From Cercis canadensis (taxonomy: Eukaryota; Streptophyta; Magnoliopsida; Fabales; Fabaceae): a DNA stretch of 64,000 bases. Both the position numbers and the translations under genes were made by a program. The stretch lies in assembly GCA_003255065.1 (NCBI GenBank), contig QAOA01001448.1:1072825-1136824 (forward strand). The letters are read 5' to 3'. The notes under the pieces were generated by a model. That model did no database searches. It saw nothing but the letters and a program-made list of their open reading frames with translations, and was not told the DNA's origin. Below are positions 25,002 to 37,959 of the stretch, piece after piece (position 1 is the first letter of the stretch; every line of letters starts with the position of its first letter).

Positions 25002-26205
25002 TAGAGCTGTCAAGCTATACAAATAGGGTGGGTTGGGTCAAGGTGATTTAGGTCCGTTTAAAAGTGGGTCAATCTGTTTGAGTTGTGGGTTTAAGGGGGG
25101 CAGGTTAGCCTGTTGTATATTAAAAAAAAAAAAAAAAACCAAAAATCTCCAATTTCATTTCTCTTCACGTAGCACCCAACACGGCAGCAGCACACCTCTG
25201 TCCTCACTTCTCTTCTCTGTTCTCTAGTTCAAAAGTTTGCTATCCTAAATCATAATTTCTCTCATCATCAAATCAAGTAATCAACTCTCTAGCTCTCTTC
25301 ACTGTTGCCGGCCTGTTGCAAGTTCGCAAGCTCTGCTGTGTGGTGGGTGCTGTCAAGCTGGGCTTGCTCTTTGCATCGCCGTCAGGCTGCTCTAATGCTC
25401 TGTCATTGTAAGCTGCTCTAGTCCTCTCGCTTCATTTCTTTTGGGTATGCTGATACCAATGTTGGTGATGCAAAGGTTCGTGGAATTAGTGGTGGGGAAA
25501 AGAAACTCTTATCTCTAGCGTGTGAGCTGCTTGCAAGCTCATTTGTTATATTTGCTGATGAACCCACAATTGGTATCATGCCTTTCTAAATTTATTTGTA
25601 ATGGATCTGAACTTCGCATATTAAACAGCGTACACCCCTAGTTGATATAATATTATATAACTTAGTATATGTAGAGTGGTTTTCTTATGTGTGTTCCTGG
25701 AATTTAATTAGAGCATTAAGAAATTACAATCTGCAGAAGTTCGTATATATGAATGAAATCAATGGATGGAATATTCCATATAGTCATGTAGATATAGTAT
25801 TTTATTCTCATATGTCTTTGTCCTTTATTTTTTCTTGATAATGTTGTGAATAGTAAAATCATCTACACAGACAATGCTTCCTTCCTTTCTATTGCTGAAT
25901 TTTTTGTTTATTTCTTCAAAATGTTGTAAATCAAATTTATTTTCTTGATTAGATAAATCATGGGCTTTGTGACTATGAATCAAAGTAATAATTTGAATGA
26001 TGATGAATTGAAAATAGCTATGAATGAATCTATTTTAAATGCTTCAATTGATGTATGGTTTTTTTTTTTTTTCATTTTTGCCCCACAACGGGGTGGTTTG
26101 AGTTGATGTTTTCTTAGTCCGACCCTCCCCATTTGGTGGCAGGTTGAGCGCGAGGCAAAACGGGTTGGGTTGGGCGGGCCGGTTCGGTCCGTATTGATAG
26201 CTTTA
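25002..26205. mobile_element. Non-autonomous hAT element with captured ABCG fragment
   Basis: The element is about 1.2 kb. The left end tagagctgtcaagctatac and the right end (reverse complement taaagctatcaatac) form short TIRs. Subterminal regions repeat gggttgggt/cgggcc-type motifs typical of plant hAT elements. The 8-bp flanks ttcaccag (24994-25001) and ttcaatag (26206-26213) match at 6 of 8, so the insertion is fairly old. No transposase is encoded. The interior contains a recognisable piece of an ABC transporter gene. Confidence 0.78.
25449..25590 (+). pseudogene. Captured ABCG-transporter ATPase fragment
   Basis: Within the hAT element an open stretch encodes ADTNVGDAKVRGISGGEKK followed by LLSLACELLASSFVIFADEPTIG, then a stop. 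This covers the ABC signature motif (ISGGEK) and Walker B (VIFADEPT) of a half-size ABCG transporter; it resembles ABCG7 most closely. Only about 40 codons are present, without Walker A or membrane segments, so it cannot make a transporter. The abrupt loss of homology on both sides, inside a transposon, indicates transduplication. The donor should be elsewhere in this genome. Confidence 0.82.
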
Positions 26206-26213
26206 TTCAATAG

Positions 26214-27411
26214 TCATCACATTCCCTATTCAGTTAATAATAAGCAACTAATCGTGTACAATCGTATGCTATATATAAGTTTTATTTATTTATCTCATTT
26301 TACTTCATGTTTTGCGCCCATGATTATAAGTAAATATTTGATAACATTTTACACAAAAAGGAACTCAACATTTTTTTGGAGACGTTTGGCATATGAATTC
26401 TTTTTTCGTTTATGAGAATCATGTTTCTTAGAAATGATAATTCTTGTGAATGTTACAAATGTGTTTTGTTAGCCTTAAACATTCATAAAAATGTTAGACA
26501 ATATTTCTTATGAATCTTATATTCATACGTTTAATTCTAATACAACTTTTCTAAGAATATTAGTATTTTTTTTTTCAAAAATAATCCTATCTATTTTAAG
26601 TCAAAAAAAAAGAATAAAATTACTTCCTATAATTAATGACTATTTATTTTTAAAAAATTAGTGTCTTTGTTTTTTTTTTTTTATGCTTTTCATCTTTTTA
26701 TGTTTCCCATTTAATTTTGTCTTATTTACCTTTTCTTTTATTTATTTTTTTTAATAAAATAATTTTGGTATTATTACAATTTTGCTATTAATAAAATGTA
26801 TATCTATCTTTTTATGTCTAAAAAGTTTTTCTATGATAGTGTAAATCTTGGATTCCTACCCCACTCACCAAAAAATTTTGGTGAAAAACTTTTCTCAAAA
26901 TTATTCATGGGAATTTTACTTTCCTAAGAATATTTTTTTGAAACATTGTGTTAAACATAAAAATATTAGTTTCTTAAATTAAAATTACTAAAAAATTAAA
27001 AAGAATCCCCCGCGATTGAATTTACTGCCATAGGAGAGATCCAGCTTATTGCTTCAAATAACCCAAGTCTGCCTTTTACTTTTTGTCTTTAGACCCTTCC
27101 TCCCTTTTAATTCTTCCCTTCGCCTTTTCCAGTACTGATTTTAAAGCTAGAAATCAACCGATTCCTTTGATTGCGTATAAAAGCATATAACATGCACACC
27201 AGAAAAAAATAAAATAAAAGCATATAACATCATGACTTCATCGTCTTCATGTTACATGAAAGTAATGCAATTAATTGATAAAGGTCATACAATTTTATGT
27301 ATCAAAGCCAGCATCTTATCTGCCTAGAACAAAATTTGCACCAACTATATATATATATTTTATGTTACAGTTGAAAAAAAATAATGAACCATGAAAACAT
27401 TTATATAGGAT
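26214..27411. other. Intergenic, downstream of RBOH
   Basis: This is AT-rich sequence with long T runs. It includes the RBOH 3' UTR region near the right end. No gene or bounded element is seen. Confidence 0.6.
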
Positions 27412-30400
27412 CTAAAAATTCTCTTTATGAAAATCAAACTTAGTGCTTGTTTTTCTAGAAAAGTCTTGAGAAAGCCTTCGTAGTTCCCCAACCAAAGTGT
27501 GTGCCCCACAGTAAAAAACACCTGAAAGAGGAGATTAGAAGGAAAGTGAGTCCAACACTTTGAGTAATAGTAGTATTGAATTTGAGTAATCCGAGAGAAA
27601 AAGCAATGCTTACCAACTCTTTGTTCAGTGTGTTTGAGGGCCACACGCTTAAAGACATTTCGCCAATTGGGTCTAGCAAAATGGGTCTTGACCCTTGTCC
27701 CTGAAACTATATCGACGCCATTTTTGGCGTGATGAATGGATTGAAGCATAGTTATCAAAGCGGAACGAGCATCTCCCTCTTCATAGACACTTGTACAGTA
27801 ATTATGGAGCTCAATTAAACCATCCTTGTCGTTCTCTGCAACCTCATCCATCACACCTTTGAACCATTCGAACGAACCTTGCTCCCTCGTTACCCAATAG
27901 AAATAGGCCCTTTTTGTAGCGAAAGGTTTCCTCTTGTTGTTCTTCACTCCACTCTCTATCATTCCTTCTTCTGCATCTTGCTGTTGCTTAATGTTGTTTA
28001 GCACGTCTTTGAGTATGCTAATCAAAGGGGTGGCTCCAATTCCAAGCCCCACAAGAAGCAGGACTTCGTAATTTTTGTAGTCTTGTGCTGGAGCTCCATA
28101 AGGACCATCTACCAAGAGCCTTGGCATTCTGCAATTCATTTCAGTTTCAATAGGATCAATAAAATGGTGGCTATTGTTCTTGATCAAAAGCATGTAACTT
28201 TTGAGATGACAACAAAGATTGGTTGTTTACCTCGGTATGTTGTTGCCTTGTAACATATCAGCTCGTAGAAGACCACTTTGGTCACCACTTGCAGGTTGGC
28301 ATGCCTACATCAATCAAGTGGGAAGAGTAAGCATAAATATCAGAGTCACAAAATTAGACGTTTGATAAAATGTTTTAGTTCATAACATAACACATTTTTC
28401 CTAAGAAAGAAGCAAATTTTACCTTGGCGAAAACAGCTTTGAGCTGTGATGTCCAGTCACCTAGAGTCCTAATATGAATGCTTAAGTAGTCATCTCCCGG
28501 AGCTGATGTAATAGAGAAGGGATGCCTAGAGATACCACACAAAATCAACTTAATTAGTCAATAGCCTTCAATTAGCCTCGATCGCATTAATAGTAATATC
28601 GGCCATAAGAATGGGGATTTTGATTTTATGGTAGGGAGTTACCATTGGAATGGGGAGACATCTGGGCAGTTAACGAAAATATACTGGCCACTGTTGTATT
28701 TAAATCCTTGGGGTTTAGACATATGCAAGGCCAAGACATTTCCTGGGTACACTGCAACCTGAATTTTTTTGAAGAAAAATATTAGAGCCTCATCAAAAAG
28801 TTAAAACAAAAAGAGGGGAAGGAAGGAAAAATCTTGAAAATATATATACCTTCTGAATCTTCACTGTTTTGTAGCCAGATCTGAAAGCACGAATTAGTCT
28901 TTCGCATGCATATAGTATCATTGGAACGGCAAGATACATCCATGTCTGTGCCAATTTATTTTGCATAACCAAATTCAGTAATCAATAAAAAGAAAATTAA
29001 AGAGAAAGAAGCAAAACAAGCAAATGCGCATGTGAGAAACATTTACCGTTTTCTTGTACCATTTCTTGGAGAGGTATAGGAAGTATCCATGAATGATGAA
29101 AAGCACATAGACGATGACGAAGAGGTGGTGGGAGTACCAAAAGGCGTTGAAACCAGTGAGCTTCTTGAGGGTTTTGGGGAGGTTTAGCCTATTGCGGCGG
29201 AACCAAGGTTGGGCCAATATGTAGGCTATAGCCATAAGCACAACCATGACCACCCCGGTCCAACCCTCAGTTCCTTTCACGAACCACCAATAATTGTTGG
29301 GCCTTTCATCCCCAAAGTATGGTTTCATGGGCTCGTATTCTTCGTCCGTGGCGTGTAGCAACCTTGGGAAGTCGCAGGTTAGATGTGAAATCGCATGTAT
29401 CCCAACCCCAATTGCAACGCCAAAAGCTATGACCTTGTGAAAGTTGATGTTGTCATCAAATGGAACAATGACTCCTAACTTGGTCCTGCTCCGAAGCCAA
29501 GTGATGGTGTTTCTGCACACAGGTAACAAGATTAAGGCCATGTTGAACTTGACTGTCTCAGCTGCGCCTTTGGCTGATGTTACACAATAGCCCATGACAA
29601 GGAACACAGGACGGTCCTTGTATTGGATGAATTTCCAAGTGAAAAGTGCGGCGCAAATGGAAAGCCACAGGGCTATAACCCAGAGCCGTCTCCAGTTGTC
29701 TTCAACGAAGTAGGCAAGCCCTTTGAAGCAACGCTTAATGGGATTGTGCTCTTTCGTTGGAACCAGCTTTTGGCTTAGCATTTGGCTCAACACCCTGCTA
29801 TCCGTAGTTAAGTGTGCTGATTGTGCTGGGGCTTGCAGAAGCAGCATTTCCAAGTTGTACAACTGCATCATGCACCAACAATTTTACGTTACATTATACT
29901 GTGTTTGCAAGTTGCAACAGTTTTTTTTTTTTTTATTCAATTCATTTACAAATTAAATTTCTTCTATTGGGAATTCATAATTGGACTCTGGCCCTAACAG
30001 TAGAAAAGTCTACTTTTCTGTCAAAGAATCAAATAAAATTTTAAACAACTTTAGGAAAATCAACAGGTAAGCCCACTTCAGCGACCTAAAATTGCAGGCC
30101 GATGTTCAAATTGGTCTCAATCCTAATTCAGCCCAAAAGTTTACTTTTTTCCTTCGACAATGACAGCAAAAATATTTTCAGCCCAAAAAAGAAAAACGGA
30201 AACAAAAGAATTATCAAAAACATTTTGTACAACTATATTTTTTTGAGATTTTTTTTATATTTTTTGTATATATATATATATATATATATATGTAATATGT
30301 CATATCACATAAAAATAGTCAATATGTATATAAGATAAATTAATTTTATATCTAATAAAATATAAAAATTACATAAATTTATCATGTCAATGTAGTATAT

Positions 30401-32294
30401 CATAATACTTATATAATATCATAAATTTTTTGTATAAAATTAAATCTTCTAATAAGTTCATAGAATATAAACCTCAATGTAACCAAGGTTGTCGGGATCC
30501 AGCTCCTCTATGATAAGGGCAGCATATTCCTCCGCACGTTCTTGTATTTTGGACAGCTTATTAGCGGATGCACTTAAGGCGATAATCTACAAAATAGATC
30601 GAGGTTAATAATAATACCCACAAATCAATGCACATTTGTTTTTCCAAACAATATCAACTAAAATATAACAAATTATAGTTTTTGGTATAATCTGTTAAAT
30701 TCTCACCTCTTTCACCTCTTCCTCGGTAATTCGTCCATCCGCATCCTTGTCCACCCTGGCATTAATTAAAATTTTATTAAGTAAGGGACAGGTAACCAAA
30801 AATGCTTGTGTACCTAAATAATCAAGATTCGATATCTTTGACTTTTGACCCAATTATTTTTACATTTTGACTTGTATGTGCATTATGATTTTCAAATGTT
30901 AATAATACCAAATAATAGTTCATTAGTCAACCGGGCGTTAACCCGTGATTTGTTTTTAGATGATATGTCTATTGTTATTTCTCCATTTCTGATCACATCC
31001 CATTTCTCGGTAGCCCTCAACTCATCCATTCATATTACAAAATTAGTTCAAGGAAGGACTAATGAATAAAATAAACTTTCTAAGTGCTTTGGAGTTTGGC
31101 AGCAATCATTAATTAATCATTATGCTTTCTTATTCCCTTTTTTTTTTTTATAAGTAAATATATAAAAAGAATAATGGTAATATGACGTATGCTTTCACAT
31201 GCAAATTGCACCAAATGCGCTTTGTTTACATCAGGAAATAATCTCTCATGATCATTCTAGTGTCATACATTAGGAAATAGGAATTATGGTCAGACCCAGT
31301 AAAACCACCTCCCTCTCTGTATTGAAGTCAATAATTAGAAGTAACTTTACTGTTGGTAAAAAGTGTGACGCGGTGAAAAGAAGAGAAAGACAGTGAAAAA
31401 GCAAATTAAAGATTAATCTTACATGTCAAAGAAGGTCTGCAGCCTTGAATCAAAGCTCTGATCGGTAATTTGTTCCCAAAATTCACGTAACTCATCCTTG
31501 GTTATGGAAGCTGATACTATGCCTCTACGACGAGCTAATGCCTCAAATAGCTCCCCAGCAAATTCACTCGACTCCATTCCTATTCATCGTCATTAAAAAC
31601 ACTTGTTAGAGACATTCATTACTTTTCTTACTTTGTTTTAAAATGTAGTGCTCAACCAACGCACAACGCACTAAGGAAACTTGTGGGCGTAAACTAGAGG
31701 TTAGCTAGAGCTAGCACCAAAATGATGAACATATATATATATATATATACCTACGCACTGGCTAAAGCGCGTTTTGGGGAGTCTTCCATCAACAGCGAGA
31801 TCATCAAAGCGCTTCTCAACCTGGGACCAACCTTCGGTTCCGACGTTTTTGGTCATGAACTTGAGACCTCGTAGAGCACGAGCAGCACCCGATTTGGTTC
31901 TATCGACCCTGTCGAACCTCTTTGAAGACGTCATGCGTTTGAGTTCCTGCGACACCTGTTTCAAGCGAAACGACAGCTGAGAGCCCAGCGAGGATGGCCG
32001 TTTTTCCAGACGGCTGGCAAGGAACGCCGTCTGCGGGTCACCGCCTCGTATGTTTTGCACGGCCACTGAGTCATCACGGATGTCCAACGTTATTTCCACG
32101 TACATGTCGTCGTCTTTGAATCTGGCACTCTTCTTGCTGCTATTCCTTTTGTTAGTAACCAAAGGACCACTCAGAGGACCACTCAGAGGTCCACTATAGC
32201 CCACTCGGCTCCCCGTGCTCTCTGTCTCCGACCAAGACTCATGTTGGTTTTCTTGAATCTCCATCACTATTATTGAATTCTCAACCCCAGCCAA
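27412..32294 (-). CDS. RBOHB: Respiratory burst oxidase homolog (NADPH oxidase), RBOHB-like
   Basis: Eleven exons give 897 residues: 32294-31751, 31579-31423, 30755-30707, 30586-30473, 29862-29047, 28945-28850, 28758-28643, 28525-28423, 28304-28231, 28128-27614 and 27521-27412. An in-frame Met at 32264 ([11 protein letters not shown]) is an equally likely start. The N-terminal regulatory part has a canonical EF-hand ([12 protein letters not shown], about residues 236-247) and a second (DPDNLGYIE, about 279). A six-helix ferric-reductase core follows with haem histidines near residues 430-450 ([14 protein letters not shown]) and later in YSHHLF. The FAD site is [10 protein letters not shown] and the NADPH site GLGIGATP. 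It ends in KFDFHKENF. The enzyme sits in the plasma membrane and makes apoplastic superoxide; calcium and phosphorylation activate it. The B-type assignment rests on the N-terminus. Confidence 0.94.
30265..30292. repeat. AT microsatellite in an RBOH intron
   Basis: A (TA)n tract lies in the large fourth intron (minus-strand gene order). Another (AT)n tract at about 31730-31749 abuts the first-intron donor, directly after the GT. Confidence 0.8.
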
Positions 32295-33334
32295 TTAGCT
32301 ACCTTTGTATCCCCAGATTGCTATGTATATAATCAAGGAACCCAATGATCAAAATAATTGACAGTGGTAACCCTTGTTAGTTTGAATTATTCACTCACTA
32401 TACAAGAGTACTTTTATGAAGAGAGAGGGAGAGAGGGGTGTTGAATGAAGTTGGAAAGGCGGAGTTGAGGTTTCAGCTGAGAAATTGGAGAGGAAAGGTA
32501 AAGAGAGTATATGTGTATATATATATATATATTTATATTTATATAGTGGTGGTGGACGGTTCGGTAGGGTTGAAATTGAAAGTATGTGAGAGGTGGGACA
32601 AGTCAAAAAGGAAGAGAGATGAAACGATGAATCAAGGGGCGCATGCGGTTTGTTCTGGGCGCGTTGGTTGACGGAGAGTGGTTGGGATTCAAAGGTTACT
32701 AGTTCTTGTGTTCAAATGAGAGTCGCAGCAATATTACACCAAGAAGAAGCTAAGAAGTTACATTTGGATCCAATTTCCATTGTCAACAAAGACAAAATAA
32801 CAATAATAATAATAATAAATAAATAAATAAAAGAATCTCACTGTAGACTGTCGACTTCAAAGTCTTAGCAATAATCAAAAACAGATGTATTGCAATACGA
32901 CGAGCGCATGAAAATGAATAATTACTGATCTAGAATGTTTAGAGTGAAAGTCAAAGAGGTGGATCGACCGCTTTTTAGTTTTTACTCATTATATGATTCT
33001 AATTACAACCACAATGAAAAGTAAAATATTTCCGGAACCGCACAGTCGAAACAATTCATTTGTTATTTGTTTTGAGCTTTAGGAAACATTATGTTGTCGG
33101 GCAAAAGAAAATCTTGTGATGATTTAGAAATGTTAGAGGTGTATTATAGCACTCTATATGACGTCTCTGATTCAAGGATCAATGGATCACAAATGACAGT
33201 AATCAATTTCAGATTTCAGAGTGTTGTGCGTCATTGAAAATGATCATTAACAAACAGCTTTAGAAAATTGATTTTCATGTGTTATGATTTGTACGTAACT
33301 TTCGTTAATTTATTAACAATGACATAAACGATTA
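32295..33334. other. RBOH upstream region
   Basis: This is the probable promoter and 5' leader of the RBOH gene. It holds a TA-rich microsatellite (about 32508-32545). W-box cores (TTGAC or its complement) occur at 32602-32606 and 32668-32672, as might suit a defence-induced oxidase. Such short cores occur often by chance, so their function is unproven. Confidence 0.4.
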
Positions 33335-33549
33335 AATTATTTCTCTCTCTCTCTCTCTCCAAAATGTTGCATGCAGAAAGAGAGAGAATAAGCAAGTCAT
33401 AGACACAGGATGGAACTTGAAAATATATAATTTCCATAATNAATTATTTCTCTCTCTCTCTCTCTCTCCAAAATGTTGCATGCAGAAAGAGAGAGAATAA
33501 GCAAGTCATAGACACAGGATGGAACTTGAAAATATATAATTTCCATAAT
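33335..33549 (+). repeat. Perfect 106-108 bp duplication around a single N
   Basis: Copy 1 (33335-33440) and copy 2 (33442-33549) are separated by one N at 33441. They appear identical except for the number of CT units. The pattern points to contig ends overlapped and joined by a one-base gap, not to a biological tandem repeat. Confidence 0.9.
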
Positions 33550-33948
33550 GAAGTCTGCATATTATACAAATAGAAACAGAGTCATCATTTCATCCATATC
33601 TTAAAACAACATTATGAAAACATGTTCATGCTAGACTTATTTTAGTAAATTATTGGCTCGGAAAATTTCACCCATTTAAGTACTTATTTTACTAATAGAA
33701 ATTCATTTATCTCATCCATCATGAAAATGATAAAATATTCCCATCTAATTTTAGGAATAACATGATCTCTTTTTTCATCAGAGAAAATGCTGACATTTTT
33801 ATTCCACTCGGAATATTCCATATATAGAAAAGTATACTAAATGGTGAAATTAAATCACGATAAATTCTCAAATCATATACTCGTAAATCAGCAATTAATT
33901 TATCACTTATTGTTGGAGATATTTTTACATAAAAAGTTGTTTATAAGA

Positions 33949-33995
<47 letters not shown>

Positions 33996-34640
33996 GTTAA
34001 CTGATTTGAGCACTAGCTCAAGTGGTTATATGGAGAATATTTAAGGTTGAAGAGATAATCTAGACTTAGTATCAAATCTTGGCATATTATAGCATACTTA
34101 CTTTTAGTTGGTAGTTGCGATATTATTGGTAGTATTATTAATAGGCTAATTATTTATTGTTTCGTATAATTACATTTGAAAATGAATGTATATATATGTA
34201 TTTGTAACTTAAACATCAGTCCTTTGAAAAATAAAAAATATTTAAACAGTGTGTAAATGCCCCAACGGCATAGTCGATTGAATTTCCTCAAAAGGCATTT
34301 GTTTCATAGCGTAAACGGTTATTTAAAATTTTTAATGGATTCATAAAACTTCAACGCCGAAATAGTCATTTGTTTAATATTTTATGCTATCAAAGGGACG
34401 TATTCATTGTTAGTTATAGATTCTTTAGTCACAAAGCTCTCATCACAATAAGATAGATTGTATTTAAGGCTTCTCTTTAAAATAGGGTTTCAAAATGCTC
34501 TCGCACAAATATAGTGTGAGTACTTCAATAACGAGATCCCTAAAATAAGAATAGCTAATTAATTCAAAGTTTAATAAATATGGCTCCATCTAAATTATTG
34601 AGAGAAGCCTTGGTTCATGGGCTAAAAAAAAGAGAGAGGC
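33550..34640. other. Intergenic, no supported gene
   Basis: This is AT-rich sequence with an (AT)n tract near 33952-33990. Near 34010-34120 the plus strand reads ctagctcaagtggttatatg and later agtatcaaatcttgg, which resemble the A and B boxes of a tRNA-derived SINE. No target duplication was found, so it is only a possible relic. Confidence 0.45.
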
Positions 34641-34656
34641 ATATTCATTATTGTTT

Positions 34657-34745
34657 TTTTTTTTGTTACATGATGACAAAATAGTTTGAATCACTAACCT
34701 CTTACATATTACCAAAACTCCTCACCACTAGGTCAAACTTGGCTT
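34657..34745 (-). mobile_element. Short tRNA-derived SINE
   Basis: Read on the minus strand it starts aagccaagtttgacctagtg, which contains an A-box-like tgacctagtggtgagg. It continues to a B-box-like ggttagtgattcaaact and ends in a poly(A) tract. It is flanked by a perfect 16-bp target duplication, atattcattattgttt, at 34641-34656 and 34746-34761. The size (about 89 bp) suggests a truncated or very short SINE. Pol III boxes, the A-tail and a long duplication together make this call strong. Confidence 0.85.
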
Positions 34746-34761
34746 ATATTCATTATTGTTT

Positions 34762-37180
34762 ATTACACAGTAGTGTGGTAGACAACGGGCAATGGATTTT
34801 GATGACCAGCCAATTCTTGCACATGGACTCTAGCACTATATATTTCTGTGTTTTCTTACGCATCGTTATCTACATGAATGGACAATTTTATACTCATCTT
34901 TGGTCTTGAATGTACAATTTTAAAGTAACTAAACAATGAATATTATTTGTGTGTTATTGGTACCGAAATAATTACACGCCTCAATAATGAAGTTATATCT
35001 CACTTATCTTATCTATATTTTTATTTTAATATTTCATATATTATACTATTATATATTCATCTTAATATATAAGGTATGTTTATCATAATAATTTTTCTAT
35101 CCTCGTGTCTTTTCATGCTCTATTTTGATTCTGTTCAGATTTTTATTAATTTTACAGTCACATAATGTCTAATAGTAAATATTATTATACTTGGTATTGA
35201 TAAGGATGGGATAAAAAATATAAAGTTTATGAATTGAAGGGTTAAGAATGACAAGTGAAAATCCACTTCAAGTAAAAAAAAAAAAAAAAANNAAAAAAAA
35301 AAAAAAAAAAAGTTAAAAAACAATGATAAGTGAAAAGCACATATCCTATATTAAGCATGCCATTATTAATGTAACTAATCCAAGTCAATTTGGATGAGTG
35401 CTTAAGCCGCTTATATACCTGCTAATTAAGTACGCCCTAAGCAATTAACCAAACAATTAAACTAGATATGGATCGCATTTTAAATTGACAGGGGGGAGTC
35501 ATTATGAATATTAACGCTCATATATTTTAATAATAGTAGTTTAAATTAATGACTCTTGCACTTGATAAGAAAACTGTTACTTCGTAGGCTGATCTAGATT
35601 CAAATAGGACAAAATATTTTCAAAGATTCAACGCAGTTTTCCTAGTGCGGGGCGCCAAATATAATGCTTGCTAGCTATTATGGACAATAATCATTATTAC
35701 AGTTTACCAAAAAAAGAATCATTATTACAACTCATCTTAATCATATAAAAATAAACATAAACACGTGTTTTCCAAAATAAAATAATTTAAACACGAGACA
35801 TAATAATAGTTCAGGCTATTCACAAAATTTTCTCTAACCTTGTTGGTGTAATGGGAAAGCCTAAAATGAACATTATTTTCGCCCTTTAACTTCCTGGCAA
35901 ACTTTAATTTTGTTTTGAAAAATAATTATTAATTAATCTTCACAATTAATGGTTAGTTTATTATTTAAAAGTAAGATCAATTTCATAAATTTTAAGATTT
36001 CCAACACACTCTTTATATTAATTGAAGCAGGGCCAAATTTTGAGTTCGATTAGAAGTTCGAGAATTAAATCAAGATAAAATTAATGAAACTAAACTCTAG
36101 ACTTCATAGTCAAAAACAACATTTTTTTTGGTCAAAAGTGTTTGGGGAAGAATTCTGTAAGTAAAAGAAGTTCTGCTAAAGGCATGGTCCCTCCTTTTTT
36201 TAAAAAAAATCGTTTCTTTTAATTTCATCTGCGAGACTTTGATTTTCTTGTGTCATTGTGTGAATAGATAAAGTAACCAGTTGAATTAAAAAAATTTATT
36301 AGTGCCCAATTCCAGGAAGAAAATCGGAAACGAGGCACAATGACACTTGCCTGGATTATTTGAATATGTAATGGAAAATTAGCTTCATATGACTCGCCCA
36401 TTCATACTCGTGTGCTTCATACAACCACGACTTCCAACAATAAAGTATGAGACATCCCAAATATAAAGTCCACCATTATCTATGATATCCAACTACTACT
36501 AGACGTAGGATATATAGAAAGTTAGAAAGTGTTTAGATTTTTGTTGTTGTGTGCGAAAAAAACATAGTAAGAATTCCAAATAATGATGGATTGGTAAGAG
36601 AAAGTTGGAGAAAAATTTGGAGCTGAAATATTCCGTGTTTCAAAATTCAGCTTATGCTGCTCTTAGTTTCTATACATATAATAAACCATCTGTTTGTGAC
36701 TCATGTTCTCCCAAATTATTAATTTGAAAGATTTTTCAAAGTGGGTAAAGATTAACTGCACTTGGTGTTGTATCTGCTTGACGTGTGTTGTCTAAATACA
36801 ATGGAAGACGGAACTAAATAGAAGACGTTGTGTGCGTCATAAAGAGAAACAAAAATTTGCCAATGTAATTATGCCTCTGAATTATGATCTTAACTGACAA
36901 AGGGACAACGCCTAATTTTCCACTTCTCACTGACCATCATGGAAGGATGATGGACATCGCCAGGCATAGATAGGAACAAGAATGGATCATGTTAGATAGA
37001 GGCGGCGCAAAACCGCGTTCAAACGGTCAAAAGCTAAACGACGGCATACGTCATGAAGGATCGTGTTACACGTAACAAGTCTTTCTCCAAAATAAGTAAA
37101 TAAATTAAGTAAAAACAAAATAAAAGAGGAAGACAGCTGTTAGATTCTGTCAAAGAATTCTCATTCTCTTTGGACCAGGA
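34762..37180. other. Intergenic, no supported gene
   Basis: About 2.4 kb of AT-rich DNA contains the NN gap. No convincing frame, RNA gene or element with defined ends was found. Confidence 0.55.
35291..35292. other. Assembly gap (NN) inside a poly(A) run
   Basis: Two undetermined bases sit in a long homopolymer A tract, so the true length here is unknown. Confidence 0.95.
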
Positions 37181-37188
37181 AGCATGTG

Positions 37189-37714
37189 TAGAGCAGTCAA
37201 ACGGGCCAGCCCGTCCTCTCTCGCTCCGCCCCGCCCCGCCTCAACCCTATACCCAAACGGGGCGGGGCGGGCTGAGAAAACCTCAACTCAACCCAACCTG
37301 CTGTGGGTTGTGGGTTAGGCAGGCCAACCCGCCAAAAAAAAAATAGCAAATTAGTGACTAATAACAATTTAAATCAATGATAAATAATTTTTCATCATGT
37401 AATTCAAATTATCTAAGAAGACCAAAATTAATTAAATAGTCTAACAAGGTAATAAACAATCATTAAAAAATAAGTCAAAGAAGACTAATATCAATATGAC
37501 AACATAATTTTTATAATAAATATTAGAAATTAAAATAAAATTAAATAAAATAAAATTAACTGGCGGGCCAGCCCACCCCAACCAACCCGCAACTCAAACG
37601 AGATGGGCTCAGAAACCCGCTTCTAAACGGGCCAACAAAACCTTAACCCAACCCAACCATTTTACATGGCGGGGCGGGCCAACCCAACGGGCCCAACCCA
37701 TTTTGACACCTCTA
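37189..37714. mobile_element. 526-bp hAT MITE
   Basis: The ends are tagagcagtcaaacgggcc and, reverse-complemented, tagaggtgtcaaaatgggtt. A perfect 8-bp target duplication, agcatgtg, lies at 37181-37188 and 37715-37722. Subterminal zones are packed with GGGCGGGCC / CCAACCC motifs, standing out against an AT-rich centre. It belongs to the same broad group as the hAT element at 25002-26205 and encodes no protein. Confidence 0.92.
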
Positions 37715-37959
37715 AGCATGTGTGGGGTATGGATGACGAGAGTAATTCAAATTTAATATTTCTTTTTAAAAATATAATAAAAAAATTATTATAACCAAAA
37801 TAGAAAATTAAATTGTTGGTGTCAAATATTCATTACTGATCAAGAGGTACAGAGCATACAGGAAAATGATAATTATAAGTAAAAATTACGTTATAATTAA
37901 TGCTCATTTTATTGGATTGAATATTATACTTTAATAATAAAATTATATATATATATCAC

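Noticed and set aside
27360..27521. Apparent abnormal RBOH C-terminus ([12 protein letters not shown])
   Set aside because: This comes from reading through the intron in the wrong phase; correct splicing restores the normal KFDFHKENF ending.
33335..33549. Biological tandem duplication upstream of RBOH
   Set aside because: Copies match except for CT count and are joined by a single N, which fits an assembly join better.
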